DNA from: Thecamonas trahens ATCC 50062
Taxonomy: Eukaryota; Apusozoa; Apusomonadida; Apusomonadidae
Direction: 5' to 3'
Assembly (NCBI RefSeq): GCF_000142905.1
Contig: NW_013657671.1
Span: 74,886 to 112,731, forward strand
DNA length: 37,846 bases
Below, in pieces: positions 9,685 through 20,063 of this stretch (position 1 is its first letter; each line of letters opens with the position of its first letter). The notes beneath the pieces are model-generated. The model worked only from the letters and a program-made list of their open reading frames with translations. It made no database searches and was not told the DNA's origin. A program made the position numbers and the translations under genes.

Positions 9685-12600
9685 ATGGAACGGGTGAGGA
9701 ACCTACGGTCGCGGTCCATGAACGCCATCTCGTCGCTCTCGGGAGTGGGCGCGTCGTCGCTGGAGAACCTTCAGGACGGCATGCTCGGCATGCCCTTTGC
9801 CAACCAGTTTGAACCGGCACTACGGACGCTTCAACGAGTGGCTGCCACTCCTGGTCGCGCTGTTGCTGCTCTCTCTCATCGCGTCCTTCCGAACCTCTCG
9901 CCGCCTTCTTCGGTCACTCGCTTTGCTCGCCGTGCCCGAGAAGGCGTTCTCCGCTCGCGGACCACCGCGAGGCACCGCAACAAGCGCCGCACACGCGTCC
10001 GCGTCGCCGTCGACAGTGATGCTGCTGGCCGCGGTGTCGGAAGTGGCGAGGCGGAAAGTACTGCTGACAGTGGAGATGCTGGCGATGGGCTGGACGATGA
10101 GGGCCTCACTGTCCGGGTGCATGTGAGGCAGGACTCGATCGGATCGGGCTGGGGCTCGGGCTGGGAGAGCGAGGACGAGAGCGGCGGCGGAGATAGTCCT
10201 GCTGGGCATGCTGGTCCTGTGAGTGGCTACACCTACGAGTACGAGTACGAGTACGAGTACGAGTACGAGGTGGATCTCTTTGCCGAGGTGCCGGACGAGA
10301 TTGTGATGCACATCATGATCGAATGGCTCTCGGTGTACGATGTGGTCATGCTGTCGTCAACCTGCCGGCGGCTGCGGCGTCTTGGCGGCGACCGCTTGCT
10401 GTGGCGGGCCAAGTACCTTTCGCTCTTTATGCCGTTTCCGGGTATGCACCTAGTGACCGACTGGAAGAACTACTTTGTGACCAAGGTGGAGACGGAGCAA
10501 AACTGGAACTACGGGCGGTGCCAGTGTTTTGATCTGGACTTGAGCATTGCCGACGACGTGGCGGCGCTGGCGGGGCTTGATGCTGCTGACAACCTCCCGT
10601 CGCCGCACATTGCGCGGTTTGTCAAGATTGTCGAGCCGTGGATTGTGGTCGCCGACGAGCGCGGCCAGGTCCTTGTCTACTCGCTGGTGACCCACCGGGT
10701 GGAGGATGTGATGATGACGTTTGGCAAGGCGCTGTGCATGGACTTTGACGGCGAGCAAGTGGTTATTGGTGGCGAACCTTCACGGGTGGCGCTCTACTCG
10801 GTCCACACCTCGACCCGGACCCACGAGTTTGTGGGCCACAACGACTCAGTCACGTGCGTGGTTCTTGCCGGCGGCCTAGTCGGCTCGGGCTCGTTTGACG
10901 GTACCGTGAGAGTGTGGGACATGATGACCGGCGAGTGCCTCACTGTTGTCCACCACCTCAACTTTGTCTCGTCGATCGACATCGACGACGGGACGCTGGT
11001 CTCAGCCTCGCGCGCCGACCGCCACATCAAGGTCTGGGACATTTCCAGCGGCACCGAGCTGGCGACGCTCGAGCTGCGAAGGGCAGTTACCCGAGTTCAG
11101 TTCAACGGCGGCGAGCTGGTTGCCTCGCTTGCCTCGTGCCTCCGCATGGAGCTGTGGGACCTCGCGAGCTGTACCAAGGCCAAGACGCTGCGAGTCACCT
11201 CGCGGCAGCATGTCGGCCATCTGCAAATTGACGGGCGCCGGTTGGTGGCGGGCGCCAGCTCGCAGCTCACTGTCTACGACACGTCTGCAGTCTCGTGCAT
11301 CAACATCGGCTCCGAGTTTGGCTTTGGCGTCTCCATCACCCGTGCCTTTGGTGCAGAGATCGAGCCGCTCTATGCGCTCTCGGGCCACATCGCCGAGATC
11401 AGCAGTCTTGCTTTTGACGAGTGGCGCATTGTGTCGGCCTCGGCCGACGGCGTCAAGCTCTGGAACTTTGTGCCTGTCCAAGACGACGCGCCCGACGGCG
11501 CCATTGCGCCGTCGCCTCGGCTGGCGCAGCTGCGGGCGCTGCCGCGACTCAAGGAAAAGTTCTCACTTGCGCTCCCGCTCGCCACTGGTTGGTCGCGTCG
11601 GACGTCGTCGCCAGAGCCCACGCCACGGACTGTAGCGTACGCTGACATAATGCGGCTCGAGAACCGGGCGCGGGTGGCGGATGTCGCAGGCCCGTCGGGT
11701 GGCTCGCAGGCGGCGGCGTCGACAGCCGAGACGTCCGGCGGCGGCAGCGCGCACACCACTGCGGTTAGCGAGCCTGACCTGCCGGGCACTGAGCCGGCAG
11801 CTGGCGCGAGTGATGACGCCATCGTGGACTCACCAATGGCGATGCGTCGGAGCTCGAGCTCGCGCCGGCTCCGCGAAGTGTCTGTACGCGAGTTGTGGGC
11901 GTGGGTGGTCCAGCACCCGTGGTTCCAATTCCCGGTCCTCCTCTACGTGTGGTACCTGTGGGTAGCATACGAGTCGGGCGTGGAGTACTCGAACGCGCTC
12001 TCGAAGCGTGCGTCGAATCCCGTGCGCAAGTGGGTGCGGTCGTCGCTGATCTGGATGCCGCTGGCATTGCCTGCGGGAATGATGGCAGGCTTTGCGCTGC
12101 TGACCGAGGTGCCGATGCGGCGGCGACCCGAAGTGTATGTAGGCGTGTTCTGTGGGCTGGTGCTCCCATGGGTGGTGCACTCGTACCGGCGGCCGAAGAT
12201 CATCACGCGGTGGATGCGGCTGCTGTTTTCTGTCCTCGAGTTTGTACTCATCATGGTGACGTGCGTGGTGCTCATCGAGATGTGCGCGTCCGAGGTAGTG
12301 ATGTGGCGACTGCACTGCGTGGTCTCTGCAGGCTACTCTGTGGGCAAGGGCCTGCTCTACTCTGTGGCCGCGCTCGAGCCGTCGCGACAGTACGAGATGC
12401 AGACGACACTCTTCTACACCCCGCTCATCGGACTTGCCACCGGGACAGCGTTTGCGGTTGATGGGGCGCGGTCTGCGGTCCTGATCATCATCTCGATTGT
12501 GTTCTCGTTCCTCCACGCCGCCACCGACGGCGCGACCGGCGACGTGATGGACAACATGTTCTCGGTGGTGGCAGCCTCGTTCCTGGGGGTGGCCTTTCCG

Positions 12601-12927
12601 TTCTCGGCAGACCTCATGCTCACCGCCATCGAGTTTTCGGTCCACTGGGCCCTGGTCCACGTTGTCGACAAGTCGTCGGTCGACGAGTGGTGGGAGGCGT
12701 GGCTTGCCGACCACCGGTCGGGCTTCTCCACCACATACATCCGCCTGGCCTCGTTCTTTGTCGTCGGCGCCTCGTCGCTCGCCTTTATCAAGTACGTCCG
12801 CAAGTCAAGGTTCCACACTTGGCGCGAGCCCATCATCCGAGTCTCGTTCTGGGTCTACTGGCTCCTTCTCTTTGGCGTCATCTACGACATGTGGGTATGG
12901 ATGTGGGCCAAGCTCCCTGTCTCGTGA
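9685..12927 (+). CDS. F-box / WD40 protein fused to a multi-pass membrane domain
   Basis: The protein has 1,080 residues in one uninterrupted frame from the ATG at 9685. Residues 1-180 are basic then acidic low complexity, followed by a (Tyr-Glu)6 tract at 184-195. The F-box is at about 197-245 (FAEVPDEIVMHIMIEWLS, then a Cys-Arg-Arg-Leu segment). WD40 repeats run from about 310 to 596 with units such as VGSGSFDGTVRVWDMMTGEC and SASADGVKLWNF. A Ser/Ala/Gly linker covers 600-735. About eight to ten hydrophobic helices follow (roughly 748-762, 787-806, 817-832, 846-864, 905-925, 931-945, 955-975, 1018-1034, 1053-1072). F-box/WD40 proteins are usually soluble SCF ubiquitin-ligase receptors; a polytopic C-terminus would place the ligase on a membrane. 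I do not recognise the membrane family. Confidence 0.8.
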   Translation: MERVRNLRSRSMNAISSLSGVGASSLENLQDGMLGMPFANQFEPALRTLQRVAATPGRAVAALSHRVLPNLSPPSSVTRFARRAREGVLRSRTTARHRNKRRTRVRVAVDSDAAGRGVGSGEAESTADSGDAGDGLDDEGLTVRVHVRQDSIGSGWGSGWESEDESGGGDSPAGHAGPVSGYTYEYEYEYEYEYEVDLFAEVPDEIVMHIMIEWLSVYDVVMLSSTCRRLRRLGGDRLLWRAKYLSLFMPFPGMHLVTDWKNYFVTKVETEQNWNYGRCQCFDLDLSIADDVAALAGLDAADNLPSPHIARFVKIVEPWIVVADERGQVLVYSLVTHRVEDVMMTFGKALCMDFDGEQVVIGGEPSRVALYSVHTSTRTHEFVGHNDSVTCVVLAGGLVGSGSFDGTVRVWDMMTGECLTVVHHLNFVSSIDIDDGTLVSASRADRHIKVWDISSGTELATLELRRAVTRVQFNGGELVASLASCLRMELWDLASCTKAKTLRVTSRQHVGHLQIDGRRLVAGASSQLTVYDTSAVSCINIGSEFGFGVSITRAFGAEIEPLYALSGHIAEISSLAFDEWRIVSASADGVKLWNFVPVQDDAPDGAIAPSPRLAQLRALPRLKEKFSLALPLATGWSRRTSSPEPTPRTVAYADIMRLENRARVADVAGPSGGSQAAASTAETSGGGSAHTTAVSEPDLPGTEPAAGASDDAIVDSPMAMRRSSSSRRLREVSVRELWAWVVQHPWFQFPVLLYVWYLWVAYESGVEYSNALSKRASNPVRKWVRSSLIWMPLALPAGMMAGFALLTEVPMRRRPEVYVGVFCGLVLPWVVHSYRRPKIITRWMRLLFSVLEFVLIMVTCVVLIEMCASEVVMWRLHCVVSAGYSVGKGLLYSVAALEPSRQYEMQTTLFYTPLIGLATGTAFAVDGARSAVLIIISIVFSFLHAATDGATGDVMDNMFSVVAASFLGVAFPFSADLMLTAIEFSVHWALVHVVDKSSVDEWWEAWLADHRSGFSTTYIRLASFFVVGASSLAFIKYVRKSRFHTWREPIIRVSFWVYWLLLFGVIYDMWVWMWAKLPVS
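10234..10269 (+). repeat. Six TACGAG units coding Tyr-Glu
   Basis: A perfect hexanucleotide repeat within the F-box gene encodes six Tyr-Glu dipeptides directly before the F-box. Confidence 0.9.
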
Positions 12928-13256
12928 CCCATGCCGATCAATGTGCCAAAATGAACCTTGTAATAGCTACGGTGCAGTTTTCGATCGTCCCGCCACGGTC
13001 GCCGCAGTCGCCGTCACGGTTGCGACAGATGGTAACTACAAGTGCGCTAGCTAGCACAGGCCAAGTGTGGTTTTGTGCTGCTCGTCCTCGTACGTCACCA
13101 CTTGTCGTGTAGCAACAGACCTGAGCATCGACCAAGACTATCCCATCCTCCACACTGTCACGTAATCTGGGCTTCCCTTTGCTTACGCTCACCAACTCAC
13201 TTGTGCTGCTCCTCTGTCTTGTACTTGTCTCTACCGCCTTGCCCCTCTGTGGTTCC
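12928..13256. other. Intergenic region upstream of the protease
   Basis: No gene is visible on either strand. At 13179-13256, in frame with the protease start codon, the bases would encode a hydrophobic signal-like stretch (NSLVLLLCLVLVSTALPLC), but no in-frame ATG precedes it. Confidence 0.5.
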
Positions 13257-16200
13257 ATGTCGTCGAGTGCGACCTGTGCTGACACGGCCTCGACCATGCC
13301 CACCATTCTCAAGCCACCGTCCGACTCTCGCGACTACCGCTACATCGAGCTGGACAACGGTCTGCGTGCCGTACTGATCTCGGGTAGGTGAAGGTGGTGA
13401 TGGTGGTGGTGGTGGTGGTGGTGGAGGTGGGGGGGGGGGGAGGGCAGGACGGCGCGATCGCCAGGTTACTGGTATTGGGGGGGGAGGGGGGCAGACGGGC
13501 GCAGGCCGTGAATGGCACCAACTCACCGCGTCGCAACCGAATGGTGAATGGAACGTACGGGGACGGTTGGTCCACCTCGACCACGGTCTGACCACGGCCC
13601 GACTGCACATCGCCCACACATCGACTCTCTGGATCGACCACATCATGAAATACAGACCCGTCGTCCGAAAAGGGCGCGGCTGCGTTGGACATGGGCGTGG
13701 GTCAGATGTCGGATCCGGAGGAACTGCCTGGCCTGGCACACTTTCTGGAGCACATGCTGTTCCTGGGAACGGAAAAGTACCCGGACGAGACGGCGTACTC
13801 GTCGACGCTCAAGAAGCATGGCGGCTCTTCGAACGCATACACGCAGTTTGAGGACACGGTCTACTTTTTCGACGTTGCTGCGCCAGCGCTCAACGAGTTG
13901 CTCGACATCTTTGCGCAGTTCTTTGTGGCGCCGCTCTTCACCGCAGACGCGACCGGCCGCGAGCTGAACGCGGTCGACTCGGAGCATGCCAAGAACATGC
14001 AGGTGGACGTGTGGCGGACGATGCAGCTGATGCGGACAACGTCCAGCGAGGACTACCCGTTCTCCAAGTTTGGCACCGGCTCCAAGGAGACGCTCGAGAC
14101 GACGCCGGCGGAGGCCGGCATCGACGTCCGCGACGCCCTGCTTGCCTTTCACGCCAAGTACTACTCGGCAGCGATTGCAACCCTGGCGGTGCTTGGGACC
14201 GAGTCGCTCGACGAGCTAGAGGCGACCGTCCGTACCAAGTTTGCGGCCATGCCGCGGACTGCTGATGCGCGCCCTGTTCATCGCGCCGACGGCGTTGTTG
14301 ACTCCACCAACCCCGATTCACTGCCGTTTGGCGACGGCGGTGTCGGCCAGTGGTTTTCGGTCGTCCCGGTCGCTGACGCCCGCTCGGTCGCGCTCTGGTT
14401 CCCGGTCCTCCCCTGCGCGCCGCACTACAAGACGCGTCCAGCGTCGGTGCTCGGCCACCTGTTTGGCCACGAGTCTGCAGGCTCGATTCTGGCGGCGCTC
14501 AAGGCCAAGGACTGGGCGACCGGGCTCTCGGCAGGGCTTTCGGGCCTGGCCACCGCCGACTTTGACATCTTTACCGTCTCGGTCGACCTCACCGAAGCCG
14601 GCGAGGCCAACGTGACCGAGGTGGTGGCAACCATCTTTGCGTACGCGGACATGGTCCGCGCGGCCGGCCCGGCGGCGCTCGAGTGGGTCTACGACGAGCT
14701 GGTTGCCATGGGTAAGGTCTCGTTTGCGGCCAAGGAGCCGCAGGCGCCGCTCAAGACCGCGCTCTCGGTCGCATCGAACTTGCAGCGGGTGGCGCCCGAG
14801 GACGTGCTCGCGTTCTCGACCCTCTTTCTCGCTGACGCCTATGATCCGGAGCCGGTCCGTGTTCTGCTCGAGAGCCTCACCCCGACCAACGTCCGCGTCC
14901 TGCACCTCTCCAAGTCGGTGGCGCCGCTCGCCAACGCCGAGGAGCGGTGGTATGGGACTTCGTACGAGCAGCACGCACTCGACGTGGCAGCAGTGAGCAA
15001 GACCGCCGCCGAGCTCGAGGTCGAGCTCAGCCTCCCGACGCCGAACCTGTTCATCCCAACCAACCTTGAGCTCAAGAAGCTTGCTGGCGGGGCGGAAGCC
15101 GGCGAGACGTACGCGCCGGTTGTCATTGCCGACACGCCGCTGGTCAAGCTCTGGCACAAACAGGACAACACGTTTGCGACGCCCAAGGCCTCGGTGTGTG
15201 TTAAGATCAAGACACCGCTGGCGTACGCCTCGCCGCGGTCGGTCGTCCTCACTGCGCTGGCCATCAACATGATCAAGGAAGAGCTCAACACGTACGCGTA
15301 CTTTGCCGAAGTCGCCGGCCTCAAGTTTGCGCTCGCCTACGATCCGCAGGGCATGGTGGTCCAGGTCTCGGGCTACAGCGACAAGCTGCCGCAGCTGCTC
15401 GAGGCTGTGGTGGGCAAGCTTGCTGCGCCGGCGCTGGATAGCGAGAGCGTGTTCCTTGCGCAAAGGGACCTCATGACGCGGGCATACCTCAACGCTCGCA
15501 AGCAGCAGCCATACATGCACGCGTTCCAGGCGGCCAAGGCCACGCTCATCGCACCCGAGTGGACGCCGGAGCAGAAGCTGGCCATCATCGGCTCCGTCAA
15601 GCTCGCCGATGTCGTCGCCTTTCTTCCGCGGCTCTTTGCCCAGTTTTCGCTCGAGGCGTTGGTCCACGGCAACGTGACACCCGACGAGGCGCTGGTGGCG
15701 GTGACCTCGCTCTCTACGGCCTTGACCGAGGCGTACTGCTCGGTCCCGCTGGCAGCCGAGCTCGCCCAGCCGCGGCGGGTGGTAGCGCTCGGCGCTTCGC
15801 GCCCAGGCGCAACAGCCCCGCTGGTGGTTGCCGAGCTCGGGCCCGACGCCGACAACGCCAACTCGGCCATTTACACCGTGTGGCAGGCCGGAGTCAACAG
15901 CCCGGCGGCCGAAGCCAAGGTCGGCCTCCTCGGACAGGTCATCAACCAGCCGGCCTTCCACGAGCTGCGAACCAAGCAGCAGCTCGGGTACATTGTTGAC
16001 GTCAGTTCGAGCGAAATGGAGGGCACTGTCTGCGTCCGCGCCGTCATCCAGTCGGCGGTCAAGGACCCGGCCGCGCTCGACGCCGCACTCGACGCCGCGC
16101 TCGCGGACATCCGCGCCGAGCTGGCGCAAATGTCGGCTGAGGAGTTTAGCCAGCACGTGGCGGCGCGCAAGCTCGCGGTCTCTGAGCGGGACAAGCGCCT

Positions 16201-16462
16201 TGCGCAGGAGACAAACCGGTTCTGGGGCGAGATCTCCAAAGAGCGGTACGTTTTTGACCGCGTCTCGCAGGTGGTGGCGGCACTCGACGCCGTGTCGAGC
16301 GTCGACCAGCTCCTTGCCTGGTACGACGAGGTCATGGTGCCTGCCAACAAGGCCTCTTTCTACCTCTATGCCGCTGCGATGGTCGAGGCCGGTGCCAAGC
16401 TCCCTGCCGCTGTCGATGGCGTGGCCTTTAAGCGCGGTGCGTACTTGTACCCGCTGCCGTGA
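13257..16462 (+). CDS. IDE: Insulin-degrading-enzyme-like M16A zinc metalloprotease, two exons
   Basis: Exon 1 is 13257-13383 and ends in a split Asp codon at the donor GTAGGT. The intron is 13384-13655 (272 bases) and ends in ATACAG. Exon 2 is 13656-16462. The join restores a segment like that of known insulysins (LIS-DPSSEKGAAALD). The protein has 977 residues, near the usual family length. The inverted zinc motif HFLEH is at 71-75. The third ligand Glu is in VDSEH (Glu152), 77 residues after the second His, the normal spacing. The C-terminal M16 half keeps FHELRTKQQLGYIV. Such enzymes cleave short peptides inside a closed chamber in the cytosol or organelles. Its stop is 9 bases from the stop of the convergent PH gene. 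Confidence 0.92.
13384..13655 (+). other. Intron of the M16 protease gene
   Basis: The intron starts GTAGGT and ends CAG, and splicing restores the conserved protein. It contains a GGT trinucleotide run (about 13393-13425) and G runs (13429-13440 and near 13479-13489). Confidence 0.85.
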
Positions 16463-16471
16463 GATGGAGCT

Positions 16472-18999
16472 CTACTGGGCACTGGCCTCGGCGGCCTTGC
16501 GGGTGGCGACGACTTCGCTAATCACGTTCTTGAGAACGTTAAACGCGCCGCGCTCGATGAGGAGAAAGCGGAACGGCTTGTCGAGCTTGCCAATGGTGAG
16601 GTGGAGGTAGGTGTCGTCGTCGTCCTTTTCGAGGCGGAACTCCTTGAGGGCGCCGACCGAGGCCTCCCACATGGGCTCATCGAGCGAGTCAAGCATGCCG
16701 ACGCGGGCGTTGCCGACCTCGATGTTGCGGACGGCACCGTCAAGCTTAAAGTAAAGGGTGGCTGGCGAGCCATCGAGCGAGCCGGCGTAGGTAATGGGCG
16801 ACGCGGCAGAGAAGAGGGCGCAACGGGCGGCGAGCGAGACCTTGGCCACCCACTTTTTGAGCTCGCCGAGCGTCGAGGTGGCAATGTGGTACGACGACGG
16901 GAGACCGGCGTCGACAAAGAAGCAGAACTTGCGGCGGAAGGCCGCGAGAAGCTTCGAGTCGCGGACCGGGTGGAAAACGGTCGAGATGATGGGGAGGCGG
17001 AGGACCTCGCCGATGTCGAGGTCGTCGACGTTGCGCGGCATGTCGTCGTAGAACGAGAGGCAAAAGTCGGAGAGAACCGCAAACTTCCACACCCACTCGT
17101 ACGCGCCCTTCATGCCCGAGTCCGCGATGCCAACATTGGCGTCGAGGTTGTCGGCCTTCAGGTGGAGCTGGACCCAGCCACGGTAGACAATGGCGCCGGT
17201 GAAGCCCGGGGCCGGCGCCGCCATGGTCATTTCGCGCATCTGGAACTGCCAGTCAAAGATGTGGGTGAGGATGCGGTCGACCCACTCGGTCCGCTCGGCC
17301 TTGGTCTTGGCTGCAAAGTTGAACGTGTGGCACAAGTTCTTGCCGTAGATGACCGAGAACTGTGTGTTGTTCTTGGAGCTTTTGAAACGGAGAAAGGCGC
17401 CGCAGAGCGGAATGGTGGCGAGGACCGGTGCGTCGGCCGAGTTGCCCTTGTGCACCACAATGTTGGCGAGCGAGACGGTGCAAAACCGCGACTTGAACTT
17501 TTTCGAGATGAGGCCCGACTCTTCAAACTCGAGCAGGCCCTGCTTGGTCACCGCGTCCTCGTCGATGTCCGAGCCCTCGTCCGAGAGCTCAAACACCTCG
17601 TCGTCTTCCATTCCGGCCACGCCCAGATCGACCGCCTCACCGAGCGGCTGGCCAGCTGCATCAAACGACTGAGTGACAACTGCCTGTTTGGCAAGGTTGA
17701 TCCGCGGATCGCCCGACATCATCTGGCTAAAGCTCTGTCCGGCCTCGGCGTCGGCGGGATCCGGAACGCCGGCCGACGCCTGCCGGGTGTGGATGACGAC
17801 CGGCGGCTCGACGGATGGTGCGGAATCGGTGGTGGGGAGCGGCTGGGCCTGCAGCCTTGGCTCTGGCTCCGGCTCTGGCTCTGGCTCCGGCTGCGGCTCC
17901 GGCTCCGGTTCCGGGGCACTGGCTGCAGCGGCGGCCGGCGACGACGGTTCGCCCGCATCGGATGCCTCGGAACGTGGAGTTGTTGGCGCTGAGTCGACCT
18001 GATCAAAGACGTGGGCCGAAGGGATAATAGACGGGCGACGCGATAGCTGCCCGGCCGGCATGTACTTTGCGGCGTAGGCGCGGGCAGCAGCGGGCGAGTA
18101 GCCGGCCAGGACTTCGCGGAGCGCTTGGTACTTGTCGTACAGCGGCTGGATAAACTCGGGGCCCTGTCCCATGAGCTTGGCACCCTTGATTTGGCCCTTG
18201 ACGTCATGCTTGGCCGCCTCGAGCATGTCGCGGGTGGGCACAAAGTCTGCGCCGGGCCCACCGGGCGCGAGCGCGTGCTGGGCCACGACAGCCGAGCCGA
18301 GACCGGCCGACGACAGCGCCGGCACAGCGGCCTGACTGTCTGGATCGTCGGCAGCCTCGACCGAGATGACGACCGCTGGCTGCCCGCAGAGCTCAGCGCG
18401 CTGGTCGTCGGTCAGGGGCGGCGGGCCGGCACGCGAACCGAGCCACGCCCGCACCGCCTGATACCGCTCAAACAGTGGCTCGATGACAGCATCAGCGTCG
18501 CCGCGGGCCTTGGCTTGCTTAATCGCCTCCTTCTTGGCGGCCTTTTCCGCCTCGAGTACCCCAACTGCGGCCTCGGCATCGATACTCGCCACGGCCGAGC
18601 CAGGCCCGCCGCTCGGCTCCGCCACGGCCGATGCCGACTGGTTTCCAGACTCGACGGGAGACTCTCCCGAAGACACCGTCACCGATGCGGTCGCCGATGC
18701 CTTTGCCGCCGCAGCAGACCTCGCCTTTGCCGCCGCAGTCTCGAGATCATGGACCGAGGCCGAGACTGCCTTGTATTCGGAGTACACCGGCGCAATGTCT
18801 GTGTCGGCAGCACCGGATGTCTGTGTGATGGAAGGGATGGGGATGGGGGGGGAGGGTGAGTGTGAGGAGGAGGGTGGACGGGGAGGGGGAGGGGGAGGGG
18901 GAGAGGGGAGGGGGAGGGAGAGGAGGCATGTACCTTGAGCTCCTTCACCTTTGCCTTCAGCTCGTTCTTGCGGGCAATGAGCTGCTCCAGGGAGGACAT
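16472..18999 (-). CDS. Helical-repeat, double-PH protein, two exons
   Basis: Exon 1 is 18934-18999 (22 codons, MSSLEQLIARKNELKAKVKE and two more). The intron is 18821-18933, starting GTACAT and ending CACAG. Exon 2 is 16472-18820, phase 0. The protein has 804 residues. Three copies of a helix-turn-helix unit, somewhat WHEP-like, lie at about 5-45, 112-150 and 222-262; each has the pattern K..I...AK..G.....I.PLY..YQA. An acidic Glu-Pro tract is at 325-342. Residues 447-545 look like a PH domain (KQGLLEFEESGLISKKFKSR, ending in a Trp helix). Residues 566-688 look like a second PH domain (YRGWVQLHLK, ending LKKWVAKVSL). The C-terminal 110 residues are beta-rich and could be a third PH-like fold. 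A membrane-phosphoinositide adaptor is a reasonable inference. Confidence 0.75.
17861..17914 (-). repeat. In-frame hexanucleotide repeat coding Glu-Pro
   Basis: On the coding strand, GAGCC-rich hexamers encode alternating Glu and Pro in the linker before the first PH domain. Confidence 0.8.
18821..18933 (-). other. Intron of the double-PH gene
   Basis: The intron is 113 bases on the minus strand, from GTACAT to ACACAG, with a long pyrimidine (CTCCCC-type) tract before the acceptor. It falls inside the first helical repeat. Confidence 0.8.
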
Positions 19000-19011
19000 G
19001 GTGGAAGGGGG

Positions 19012-19041
19012 GGGAAGGGCGGGGGGGGGGGGGGGGGGGGG
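19012..19041. repeat. Poly-G tract at the edge of the assembly gap
   Basis: A 21-base G run (19021-19041) leads directly into the unknown bases. On the coding strand of the PH gene it is a C run just upstream of the start codon. Confidence 0.85.
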
Positions 19042-19598
19042 NNNNNNNNNNNNNNNNNNNNNNNNNNNNNNNNNNNNNNNNNNNNNNNNNNNNNNNNNNN
19101 NNNNNNNNNNNNNNNNNNNNNNNNNNNNNNNNNNNNNNNNNNNNNNNNNNNNNNNNNNNNNNNNNNNNNNNNNNNNNNNNNNNNNNNNNNNNNNNNNNNN
19201 NNNNNNNNNNNNNNNNNNNNNNNNNNNNNNNNNNNNNNNNNNNNNNNNNNNNNNNNNNNNNNNNNNNNNNNNNNNNNNNNNNNNNNNNNNNNNNNNNNNN
19301 NNNNNNNNNNNNNNNNNNNNNNNNNNNNNNNNNNNNNNNNNNNNNNNNNNNNNNNNNNNNNNNNNNNNNNNNNNNNNNNNNNNNNNNNNNNNNNNNNNNN
19401 NNNNNNNNNNNNNNNNNNNNNNNNNNNNNNNNNNNNNNNNNNNNNNNNNNNNNNNNNNNNNNNNNNNNNNNNNNNNNNNNNNNNNNNNNNNNNNNNNNNN
19501 NNNNNNNNNNNNNNNNNNNNNNNNNNNNNNNNNNNNNNNNNNNNNNNNNNNNNNNNNNNNNNNNNNNNNNNNNNNNNNNNNNNNNNNNNNNNNNNNNN
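19042..19598. other. Assembly gap of 557 unknown bases
   Basis: The sequence is all N here, flanked on both sides by G-rich homopolymer-like sequence. The gap lies between two divergent genes, so regulatory sequence or upstream exons may be missing. Confidence 0.98.
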
Positions 19599-20063
19599 GT
19601 AAGGGGGGGGGGGGTGGGGTGTGGGGGGGGTGGAGATGGGTGTGGGGTGTGGGGGGGGTGAGGTAGTTTGTCTCTGGCTCGGGCGCTGGCTCCCACTCAG
19701 CGTGCCGACAGCCTCTGTGTGTGGGTGCTCGCCAGTCGTGCCTGCGTTGCCAGGCGGAGGTGGGGGGTGGGGGGTGGGGTGGCGGGGGGTGTAGCTGAAA
19801 TTTTTTTCTTTCGGTGAGCGGTTTTTCGGTCCTTGCCCGCGCGCGCGCTACATTCATTCATTTTCGCCGTGTTGGCGCGGCGAGGACTCGGTTTGGCGCC
19901 AAGGGGCCGACGCGGGCGCGCGGGGCAACACGCCACGCAGCGGACCACGAGCTGGAGGAGGACGACCTCGTAGCAGGCAAGAGATCAGGATAGGCCAAGG
20001 CCAAGACGTACAACCGCTCCCACCCGCCCACCCCCACCCCCCCACAAACCCCATACATATACC
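19599..20063. other. Upstream region of the Cys-rich gene with E2F-like motifs
   Basis: This is G-rich low-complexity sequence to about 19790. It is followed by a cluster of TTTTCGCC (about 19861), TTGGCGCGG (about 19872) and the palindrome TTGGCGCCAA (19893-19902). These resemble E2F/DP cores. The start codon at 20064 sits in a strong ACCATGG context. Confidence 0.45.
19893..19902. promoter_or_regulatory. Palindromic TTGGCGCCAA, E2F-like
   Basis: This 10-base perfect palindrome lies about 160 bases before the Cys-rich gene. It has two further TTSSCGC-type matches within 35 bases upstream. Function is inferred from motif only. Confidence 0.35.

Noticed and set aside
9797-10126. Plus-strand frame with a hydrophobic helix (LPLLVALLLLSLIASF) overlapping the F-box gene start
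   Set aside because: It overlaps the longer F-box frame and ends at a stop before the F-box. The hydrophobic stretch is best explained as an out-of-frame reading, although an alternative first exon cannot be fully excluded.
19042-19598. Apparent long open frames running through the assembly gap
   Set aside because: They consist of unknown bases and low-complexity Gly/Pro flanks, so they carry no evidence.
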